Below are positions 22,281-29,870 of a stretch of 29,870 nucleotides of DNA, piece by piece. The notes below the pieces were generated by a model. It was not told where the DNA came from and ran no database searches. It saw only the letters and a list, made by a program, of their open reading frames with translations. Origin of the DNA: Cylindrobasidium torrendii FP15055 ss-10 (Eukaryota > Basidiomycota > Agaricomycetes > Agaricales > Physalacriaceae). Location: NCBI GenBank assembly GCA_000934385.1, contig KN880712.1, forward strand, positions 1 to 29,870. Direction: 5' to 3'. Within the stretch, counting starts at the first letter, position 1. Each line of letters begins with the position of its first letter. Both the position numbers and the translations under genes were made by a program.

Positions 22281-23610
22281 ACTTTGCTCGAGCTCTTGAC
22301 CTTGCAACAAGCTAGTAATGATGGCCGGCCACCAAAACCGCTAGCGTCCGTGCTCGTCGTGAATAAACTACGGTCCGCCCCCGTTATTAAGGCCATCAAT
22401 GATATTCTGGAGTGCGTCTGCTATTCCGCGTTTTGAGGACACTGCTCATTTAGCAGTCATTTGGTCGAGGTGTATCCTGGTGTGCGCGTATTCCACGAAG
22501 ACCGCATCGACATCCCTCATGCCGCAGAAATATGGAAACCAGGTACGGCATTTATAATGTAGCATAGGATCGACCATCTCATTTCCCTTCAGACATAAAT
22601 CCAATTGACCTTGTCATTACCGTCGGCGGAGACGGCACGATACTTCATGCTTCATCGTTGTTTAGTGCAGGCGCTGTTCCCCCTGTTCTTAGCTTCTCTA
22701 TGGGAACTTTAGGATTCTTGCTACCATTCCGTACGTCGTTCAGCATTTCACACAACTCATCCGTCGCTCATACATTCTCTAGATATTGACGACTACCGCA
22801 AGGCCCTAGAGAGTTTCTTTCAAGGCAGTTACACTATACTCAATCGTATGCGGCTGGCGTGTTCATTCTTCGACACATCACTCTCCAAGAAATCGGACGA
22901 AGTGTCAGATGGTATTGGTGCGTGTGATGCCTCGCCACTCGCTGATGTTACTCACACTGGGTTGTAGCATGGCAGGTGATGAATGAGGTTGCTCTGCATC
23001 GGGGAGCAAGTCCACATCTCAACACCATCGACATCTATGTCGATGGTCAGCACTTGACCGAGGCGGTGGTACGATGGGTCAACACATACTCCTTGCCTTG
23101 GCTGACTGTCGAGGACAGTGTGATGGGCTCATTGTCTCCACGCCCACAGGATCAACAGCATACTCCCTTTCTGCCGGTGGACCGATAGTACACCCGTCAC
23201 TTAGTGCAATCGTCCTCACCCCCATATGCCCACGAAGCCTATCCTTCCGCCCACTGGTCTTCCCCTCCTCATCTAGCATCACATTACGCGTAAGCCAGAT
23301 ACCTTATTCCATTCGCTGGCTGTTCCACCTAACACTCGCGCAGGTTGGCGAACGCAGCCGTACGTCCGCCAGTGTTTCCATGGATGGCCGGTCCTCCCAC
23401 GTCTTGCAGCCTGGGGAGTATGTGACGGTCCACTCGTCCCCATTCCCTGTACCTTGCATCAATCGCTCATCTATGAGCCAAGAAGACGAGGGACCGCATG
23501 AAGGTGTTGGGCCAGGCAAAGAAGACGATTGGGTGCGCGATATCAACAATCTTCTACAATACAATGCGACCTTCCGAAGCAAGGCGTTATTAAGGCATAG
23601 TCGAACTTGA
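22281..23610 (+). CDS. NAD(+)/NADH kinase (5' end unresolved)
   Basis: Certain exons are 22281-22411, 22454-22542, 22593-22730, 22783-22917, 22968-23068, 23119-23289 and 23344-23610, giving 343 aa plus an unknown N-terminus. The enzyme phosphorylates NAD(H) to NADP(H) with ATP. Family motifs in order are [13 protein letters not shown], the signature [14 protein letters not shown] (GGDGT at 22625-22639), [10 protein letters not shown], the substrate-binding [29 protein letters not shown] and VSMDG. Intron 1 ends at TAGCAG, a tandem NAGNAG acceptor, so a 3-nt exon variant is possible. The frame is closed upstream by a TGA at 22266-22268 and no in-frame ATG precedes the core, so at least one more 5' exon is needed. 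The gene converges with the small-protein gene array. Confidence 0.88.
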
Positions 23611-23703
23611 AATACAAGTTTAATTTGTGTTTTGTTATTTTTTTTGCCTGAAGAGGTTGAAGAAGAATCAATAAGTTACAAGCTAACCAATGTCGAGGTT
23701 CTT

Positions 23704-24184
23704 TCAATTCATGCAGAGCAAACGCTTGACCACGCGTCCAATACTCAACCTCCTTCCCGGACCACTTCTTTTCGCTTGACTTCCTCTGAATCGCTGCACA
23801 CTCTTCTCTTCCGCTCTGTACGTTGGCAGCTCGACCACTTTCACATCCACAACGCTCGTTGCAGTACGCAGTGTCCTCAAGGCAGCTCCCCACGCCTCTG
23901 GAGCAATACGTGTCTCATGCGTCTCCTTGTCGTCGTCCGTCGTCGTATTCAACGAGAAGAATATGTCTTGCCCTGCGAGGCAAGGAAACTCCCGAATGGC
24001 AAGGGCTTTAGCTGCCTGAAGATGAATAGGATGAGTTGGCGCGCGCGCATGTGGTGATTGAGAGTACTTCATAGTCAGTGAGTGGCTTCACATAGACGGT
24101 GTTGTTTTCGAAGCGGTACGTGATGATTTCGGGGATTTCCTGGCTGGATACAGCTGTGGATTTGACGGGGAATGCGTCTGACAT
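23704..24184 (-). CDS. Small protein of tandem paralogue family, copy C (142 aa)
   Basis: Exons 24184-24068 and 24015-23704 on the minus strand give 142 aa; the intron is 52 nt. The core reads ITYRFENNTVYVKP, then an EAAKALAIREFPCL helix, a strand IFFSLN, RIAPEAWGAAL and SVVDVKVVE. The same order of elements occurs in the two genes upstream (24501-25103 and 25817-26267). The predicted order (strand-strand-helix-strand-helix-strand) is reminiscent of ubiquitin-like or PB1-type beta-grasp domains, but this is inference. The C-terminal tail is basic (QAKRSGPGRRLSIGRVVKRL). No signal peptide or membrane segment is seen. I do not know a named family for it. Confidence 0.75.
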
Positions 24185-24500
24185 TCTTCCAGGGGGACAA
24201 GCGTGTTCTGCGGGATTTTGTTGTCTAAGTTGGCGAGGGTGTTTGCTGTATACATGCGTCCCGTCTGCTGGGTATATAAAGTCTCCACTGAACGTGATCT
24301 CCCACGCTTGCACGAGGAGACTTCACTGTCAAAGTTGAATGGTGCCCAGTTAGAAGGAACCTCGATCTGCCTCGAGGTCTTCACCTAAATCCAACGACCG
24401 CCTACGTATATCTTTTTAATGTCTGGTTTCTGAATATTGAATATTGAATGCCCTTTGAAGATACATACATATGATACTGAATCCGTGCAATATGTAAAAA
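24185..24500. other. Spacer between small-protein genes B and C
   Basis: No gene is seen. A TATATA-rich element at 24273-24280 lies about 90 nt upstream of copy C. It reads TATATAAA on the plus strand, so its assignment to copy C is weak. Confidence 0.4.
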
Positions 24501-25103
24501 TTAGTGCTTCCATAGCATTGCGAACCATCTCTTAATAACGCCCCTCCGCCCTTTCCCGCTTCTATGAACGTTCACATTGTGCATCTTGTCGGAGTCATCG
24601 CATGCCCTTGGACCCCCAATGTAGCTGGGTGGCTCCGCCGCGTCCTCCAAGAACTTCACATCGATAACACAACGCTCGCTTTGTATTGAAAGCACATGTG
24701 CCCATGCATCCGACGCGCCGCGAATGAGATAGCTCTCGCCGTTGTACTGGTCGTTGAATAGTAGTTGTATTTGGGTTGGTCGTGCGGAGCGGAGCTCAGG
24801 AAATTCCTTTTGAACGCGCGCAATGGCACCCTGTTAAGAGTAGTCAGGGGTGTTCATCCAAGTATTCGTAGGGCATTCGGCCATGAAGACTGTAGTAATG
24901 TATATAGCCGTTTGAAGGGCGAATAGGGAGGCTAACAGGACTCGCCATGATAACAATGACATAGAACTCACATCGTAGTTTGGATCTCCTTTAGCATAGA
25001 CCATCATTTCATTGAATCGATAAACAACAACATCAGGATGTTGTGCAACTTTCTGGATTTGACAATTTGCGGACTCAGCGTCCTGGACCTTTACAGAGGC
25101 CAT
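24501..25103 (-). CDS. Small protein of tandem paralogue family, copy B (153 aa)
   Basis: Exons 25103-24972 and 24830-24501 on the minus strand give 153 aa. The core reads VVVYRFNEMMVYAKG, GAIARVQKEFPEL, IQLLFND, GASDAWAHVL and CVIDVKFLED, matching copies A and C element by element. The intron sits at the same place as in the paralogues, directly after the NYD codons and in phase 0. At 141 nt it is nearly three times longer than theirs. Retaining it would continue the frame through a hydrophobic stretch (VLLASLFALQTAIYITTVFM) to a stop just before the acceptor. The tail is basic and ends IKRWFAMLWKH. Function is unknown. Confidence 0.75.
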
Positions 25104-25816
25104 GCACGTTGTAGATGAGGCTGTGTAGTGAAGGGAATGCTGTGAGTCGACTCTCTCGGGCTATGCTTGTCTCTTAAATAGCTGCTGTTGATCTCATAGT
25201 GAAGTGCCTCCAGTGATACAGCAATCAAAATTCGAGGAAATGCAACGCACCCCAGCGAGAGGCGAAGTTTGGCCCCCAGCGCATCGTGAGGCAATGCCCA
25301 TGCAAAGTAGCTTTCTTCCATCGCGTCCAGATGCTCATAGACATGGAGTCCAAGTCAAAAGATCAGAAAAAAACACGATACAAATGACTGTATTATGAGT
25401 GGAGCTGTATAGTCCAAGGCGCATGATACTGCTAGATCAAGCATCGGCGATTGCTGTATAATATAACCAAGCGCGCGCCTCAATCATTAATATTGCTTTA
25501 AGAGCTGTATTGTGAGAGCTGTATCGCGCCGCGCGCTTGATAGCCTTCGAAATGACCGAAGGTAAACCTGCATAAGCACCAAGCCGGGAGACTGATCAGT
25601 GATCCGCTGGGTGTGACAAACTCGGAGCCTCTCATTGTTCTCGTCACATGATCATTGCATTCGATGTGGCGGACAATCTTGATCAGCATCCAGAAAATCG
25701 CCCAAGAGAAGTTCAAATCAGGCTTTTACGTTGTGTATCTGTGATTGTGTGCGGTGTACATAGTAGTGTTCCAGTGTGATTACTTTTACGTCCATACGAT
25801 TCAGATACACAGACCT
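25104..25816. other. Spacer between small-protein genes A and B
   Basis: No gene is supported. Copy B has a TATA-like CTATTTAAG on the minus strand (25173-25181), about 70 nt before its ATG. A perfect 10-bp inverted repeat, CAAGCGCGCG / CGCGCGCTTG, lies at 25468-25477 and 25530-25539. Confidence 0.45.
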
Positions 25817-26267
25817 TCAATGTAAAAATGGCAACCAGGGAAACCGGTTCTGCGACCCTCTTTTCTGTAAGCCAGACGTCTCGCCCTGCATATGGCTCTT
25901 CCCATATTCTGTGCCGTACTGCGGCGGTCTGTCATCGAATACCTCGATATCGATAACTTCACCGCGCAACATCTTCCCAAGAGTCGATGCCCAAGCACTC
26001 CGCGATATCCTCACAGGCTGGCGCTTTCCGTTCATTGACGCCTCAATTTTGAACATTATTTTTTCTTTAGGTGTGGCACTTAGTTCTGGGTATTCGGTTT
26101 GTGCCACGGCAATAGCGTCCTGGAAACCAGGCGTTAGCATGAGAGAACGTAGACATCAGCAAGAAACGTACATCATAAGACAGTTCTGGTCGTACATATA
26201 CCAATGTTTGCTGGAAGCGATAGGTGACAATATCAACTAGATTGGGCTCAGATATGGTGTTGGACAT
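25817..26267 (-). CDS. Small protein of tandem paralogue family, copy A (132 aa)
   Basis: Exons 26267-26172 and 26119-25817 on the minus strand give 132 aa; the 52-nt intron follows the SYD codons in phase 0. The core reads IVTYRFQQTLVYVRP, DAIAVAQTEYPEL, KIMFKIEAS, VRISRSAWASTLGKM and EVIDIEVFDDRPPQY. It is the first of three tandem, same-strand paralogues. The best-conserved positions across the three are YRF, VY, the helix ending in (E)FP/YP, an AW pair, and V(I/V)D(I/V). The sequence predicts a compact cytosolic domain with a variable tail. I cannot name the family or its partner. Confidence 0.78.
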
Positions 26268-26305
26268 GGTAGGTTAGGAATTTGCGAACGGGCCTCCATC
26301 GTACA

Positions 26306-26313
26306 CTTATATG
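26306..26313 (-). promoter_or_regulatory. TATA-like element of small-protein gene A
   Basis: CATATAAG on the minus strand lies 38 nt before the ATG at 26267. Confidence 0.45.
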
Positions 26314-26521
26314 AGCTGCAGCACCGCCCCGCTGACTGTATGCTGTAATCGGCATATCATGCTAAGCCAGGTGAGCGGCATAGCTTCGAACGTCTTCTCT
26401 GCATATAAGCGGTGCACCCTTTAGCGGAGTGACATGTCATGGCACTGCTATAAATTACGTGGCTGAGGCGATACTCTAGAATATGCGTAGACCCCTCCAG
26501 GACCTCCTACGAGCCGCCAAC

Positions 26522-29088
26522 TTAAGCACCCATATCGGCCAACATACCAAACAAGCCAGCGTTACTAGGCGCCAACTTCGCTTTCACAGGCGCCGAGGCT
26601 CCACTAGCCTTTGCCTTCTTGCCCTTCTTCTTTCTAGCTGATTCTCCTGCGAATGTGCCCTCCATCCCATGCGTACATGCCTCCCATAGTGCAGGAGGCA
26701 CTTCCGGGCACTCGAGAGCCCCTGTCAAATATGTATGGAATGCCCGGCCCGAGAACAGATGCACTGGCGATGCCAGGACATCGAAAAGCAGCAACGCCTG
26801 CGCAAAGTGCGAGATCGTTTCGTAGGCATGCAACATTTGGGCTGTTAGCTGGATATGTCGGTCCACTATTTGTGGCTGATCACCAGCGGTCGCACCGCCT
26901 GTCGTTGTGACGCCCCATCCAAATGAGGCGATAAGACAGCGAGATTCCCTCTCCGTCCACCTCTCAATTTCCCGCGCATGGCTACCTGCGTCCTGCGCCC
27001 TGTCATGCAGTGTCCGCACGACACAACGCAATACAAGTACGATCAGCATTTGCTCTGGCTCCAGGTCTCGTAAACCAGGTATATCGCTGCGCAACGCACG
27101 GAGCATGACCGTAAGCCTCACGTCCGTGTCTTGAAGCACCAATGGGACCTTGGAATCGTGAAAGTTGAAGGTCTCGTCGGAAATGGACTCGAGCAATTCG
27201 TCGAGGCTGGGAACCTCTACTTCCTCATCTGCAAGCCGAGTCCCCCTCCGGACATATTCTGTGATTGTCCGTTGAGGTTGCGGTGCTTTTGTAGAGGTAG
27301 AGGAGGAATGTAAATTCCCCGGTGGTGGATTGCGAAGGCTATGAAGGGCTCCACGTAACGGAGCAAGCAGGTCGGATTTGCCCTCTGAGAGGTCGCTCGA
27401 TGTTGAGTCCGATTCATCCTCTGTCACATCGACAAGTTCATCAGAGTTGTCGCTGTCATTGCCATCTTCTTCTGGTGTCGGTATAGCCTCCTCGGGAAGA
27501 CCCAAGGAGTCGTTGAGAACGGCATATGTCCATTGTCGAATATCCCCTGTAAGTCTTGACACGGTCTCTACGTCTGGGTTCTCCATGAACAAGCGCGGCC
27601 ATGCTGTACCGGATGTGAGGGTGTTCACCAATAGAGGGGGGAAGCGGCCACGCCGGTAGGCATCGAGATAGACAGTGCGAATGTGGATGCGCATGAGGAC
27701 CTCATCACTGTCCTCGTCGTCGGTAGCAGCCTCCGCCTCCACTTCAAGTCGACGAGAAAAGGCACGTATAAGAGGGCAAACATCGGGGACATGCAATGCA
27801 CATATTCGGGATGGCCAAAGACCCTCATCCTCATCGTGCTCGCGTTGGTATTTTGGGATGGCGTACTGCAGAGCACCTTCCGCTACTCTGTCAACGACAA
27901 TGTCGATTTGACCAGGGCCCATAGTGTGGGTGACTCGGGCCGTGAGAGCGTGCACAGTACGGTCGATAAGATCCATGACGCTGCCGACCTGATATTTGGA
28001 TTTACGCCGGGCAGTTGGAACAAGAATAGTGTGTATCGTCTTCGCCACTAGTTCAATGCGCTGTGCAGATGTCATCCTTCGCTCGAAAAAGAGCTGATGG
28101 ATGTTGAGACGGGTGGTGATGTCTAGATTGGTGAAATCGTTGCCAACGAGCGACGCAAGGAGGGGCAATAGGGTCACTGGAAGCGACAAATGAGATGCTA
28201 GAACCGACGGCTGGAATACAGAGCAAGTCAAGCTAATATCTGTCGTGTCTTCTGGAGGAATAACGCCGCGGCCGATGGAGGCAGCCGCTTTAGCTGCGCG
28301 CGCACGGCTCTTGGCATTGGTCACTTGTTGGAAGCCATCGTCGGGCACATCCTCCATGGGTGCTTCGACCACAGGCGTAGTCCACACCAGTTCGTCTAAG
28401 GGGATGTAGCCTTGATACCCATCGGCATTGAGAATGACAAAGTCGGAGTCCGTGCCGACTACGTAGCCACGGAGGCGGCCTGCAAGCTCGACAGCGTAGG
28501 GGTCACATTCCTCATCGGCGAAATGGATGTCAAGGTCGTTGGTGGTAGTCTTGAGGGTTTCAAGTGCCTTGACGGTTGCTGCCAAATAGAGTGGAGGGAT
28601 GACTCGCGTCTCTCGAAGGAAATGAGGGGATGTCCTGGACACGGCCGATGTTCGAAAGAAGAGCAAGCAGGGCTCGATGATCGACTTAGATCCCCGCGAT
28701 ACCAGGGTGGAGAACTTGATTTCTGGATATGGGCCTGACGGAATGGTCAGTACGAAAATGTGATCTGCTCGAAGCACCACGCACCGTCGAACACAAACGA
28801 CACTTTGAATCCCACTTTCAGCCAAGCTTCGACAACCGAAGTCACCAATTTTCCAAATTCGCCGTATTCTCCGCCATAGATCCAGGAAAGATTGCTCTTT
28901 TGGTGTAGGGCATAAATGAGCCTGGTCACCGTGAGCTGTTAATCCAATAAGACCATGGCTGTTACGCACGACCAAGCGTCGACAACTATTGGTATTCTTG
29001 CGCCATCTTGGCTGGAAGGCAGTTGGATGGTTTTTGATAGCGTTCGTTTGTTTTCTCGCAGATACGTCGTTAGACCATGGACGCCCAT
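26522..29088 (-). CDS. Asteroid-family XPG/PIN-like nuclease
   Basis: Exons 29088-28970, 28921-28785 and 28734-26522 on the minus strand give 822 aa. The N-terminal XPG-N/PIN region starts MGVHGLTTYLREN and contains IVVDAWSLIYALH (Asp37), IYGGEYGEF and FVFDGPYPEIK (Asp85). The XPG-I-like segment has FADEECDPYAVELAGRL (158-163) and VVGTDSDFVI (Asp181, Asp183), followed by YIPLDELVW. This is the layout of Asteroid proteins (human ASTE1), relatives of FEN1/XPG. The acidic positions that bind metal in flap nucleases look largely present, so activity is possible. The remaining about 600 residues include acidic low-complexity stretches and a basic tail (ARKKKGKKAKA). The short first introns (48 and 50 nt) are required: a single uninterrupted frame through them replaces the conserved N-terminus with unrelated sequence. 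Confidence 0.9.
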
Positions 29089-29295
29089 TACAGGAGGGAT
29101 GATGAACTGTGCGCCCCGATGACACACGTGGGCTCATATCACGCCGACTTGGGAATTGAGCCAGACTTTGTCCAGAATCCTGTTACTGGCCTGTCTCATC
29201 CCGCCGACTATGCCACAGATTGGAGCTTTTCGATGAGCTCGGTAACCCTGGCGCCTCTGCCACAAGGAGTGCAGGTTCAAGGAGGTGCGATATTG

Positions 29296-29303
29296 TATAA
29301 AAG
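29296..29303 (+). promoter_or_regulatory. TATA element upstream of tRNA-Ser
   Basis: TATAAAAG lies 48 nt before the tRNA 5' end. Some fungal tRNA genes carry such an upstream TATA for TFIIIB placement. It has no other gene to serve on this strand. Confidence 0.35.
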
Positions 29304-29351
29304 AGCGACGGAAGCAAAATTTTGGAATGTGATCAAAAACTTCGCTTTCAT

Positions 29352-29433
29352 GGCACTTTGCCGGAGTGGTTAACGGGATGCCCTGCTAAGGCATTGCACT
29401 TTGTGCGCCAGAGTTCGAATCTCTGAGGTGTCG
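29352..29433 (+). tRNA. tRNA-Ser (anticodon GCT)
   Basis: An 82-nt type II tRNA folds by eye. The acceptor arm is GGCACTT with AGGTGTC and discriminator G. The anticodon stem is ATGCC/GGCAT, with loop CTGCTAA and anticodon GCT at 29385-29387. A long variable arm (TGCAC-TTT-GTGCG) is characteristic of serine tRNAs. The T arm is CAGAG-TTCGAAT-CTCTG. There is no intron. A run of four T (29436-29439) just downstream can serve as the RNA polymerase III terminator. Confidence 0.95.
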
Positions 29434-29870
29434 ATGTTTTGCTGTCGTCCATCCTTTGAGCCGTTTCAGCGCGCGTCTCATGGTTACTAACGCGAACTTC
29501 GGGATAGGGTGGCGGACCTATGCTCCCCGGGGGGTACAGTACCGGTACCGTACCTAGGCCCAATTTAGGGGGGGTGTACCGTACCGTACTGTACCGTACT
29601 GTACCGGCACGTGATGGAAACATGTGACCTGCGCCACACCCCGCGTTTTGCTTGTTTTTCGGGCTATTTGCCGGTTTTTTCTGCATCTGCGTGCATATTA
29701 CACTACCAAGGGTTTGATAGGACATGATTTAACGCTGATGGGCCCCAGAATCGCAGGATTTGACCCCACAATGGCTCTGGACTTAGACACCTTTTGAAGT
29801 AGCCTCACAATGGCCCAATGACTTTTAAATTGCTGCAAAACTCCGTCAATAGCACCCTTCAATTACTTAT
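29434..29870. other. Right-edge region without a gene
   Basis: No coding region is supported. It contains the GTAC-rich repeat tract described separately and a CACGTG at about 29608. Confidence 0.5.
29534..29606. repeat. GTAC-rich imperfect inverted/tandem repeat
   Basis: Ten GTAC tetramers occur in 73 bp. Six in the right half are spaced exactly 5 bp apart (from 29576 to 29601, units GTACC/GTACT). Four lie in the left half (29534-29553). The halves are partly inverse-complementary around an AT-rich centre, so the tract could form a cruciform. No transposon gene is adjacent. Confidence 0.8.

Noticed and set aside
28735..29137. Single uninterrupted frame extending the Asteroid protein to 871 aa
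   Set aside because: It reads through two introns and loses the conserved N-terminus; the spliced model restores VDAWSLIYALH and FDGPYPEIK.

Overview
The window is nuclear DNA of a filamentous basidiomycete, most likely an agaricomycete. Almost every gene is cut by introns of about 45-60 nt with GTRNGT-type donors (often GTGCGT) and CTRAY-like branch points. Micro-exons occur, genes lie 0.1-1 kb apart on both strands, and the protein families are fungal. Most exon models below were built by hand from splice signals, reading frame and family motifs. They close in frame, except the 5' end of the NAD kinase gene.

Layout, left to right: (1) a secreted beta-propeller glycosidase of GH93/BNR type (+, 758-1972). 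(2) Two tandem 4-coumarate-CoA-ligase-like adenylating enzymes (+, 2864-5024 and 6104-8190); only the second ends in a peroxisomal AKL signal. (3) A small charged, probably nucleolar protein (+, 8352-9186), convergent with a glutathione S-transferase (-, 9434-10256). (4) A phospholipid:diacylglycerol acyltransferase (+, 10999-13760) whose active-site region is split over 9-, 5- and 6-nt exons. (5) An unrecognised 270-aa protein (-, 13924-14928), divergent from a flavin-dependent halogenase-like enzyme (+, 15554-18029) that carries a Pro/Ser-rich insertion of about 140 residues. (6) A large disordered BRCT protein (-, 18221-21929), head to head with an NAD kinase (+, up to 23610). (7) Three tandem paralogous genes for small proteins (-, 23704-26267) with a predicted ubiquitin-like/PB1-like fold, which I cannot assign to a named family. 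(8) An Asteroid-type XPG/PIN nuclease (-, 26522-29088), a tRNA-Ser(GCT) (+, 29352-29433) and a GTAC-rich repeat tract.

This is mostly ordinary gene-dense fungal sequence. Lipid-related functions cluster loosely (acyl-CoA-ligase-like enzymes, PDAT), but nothing shows co-regulation. The best candidates for something undescribed are the three-gene small-protein family, the modified halogenase and the chain of micro-exons in the PDAT gene. I see no transposon, no CRISPR array and no complete biosynthetic gene cluster.
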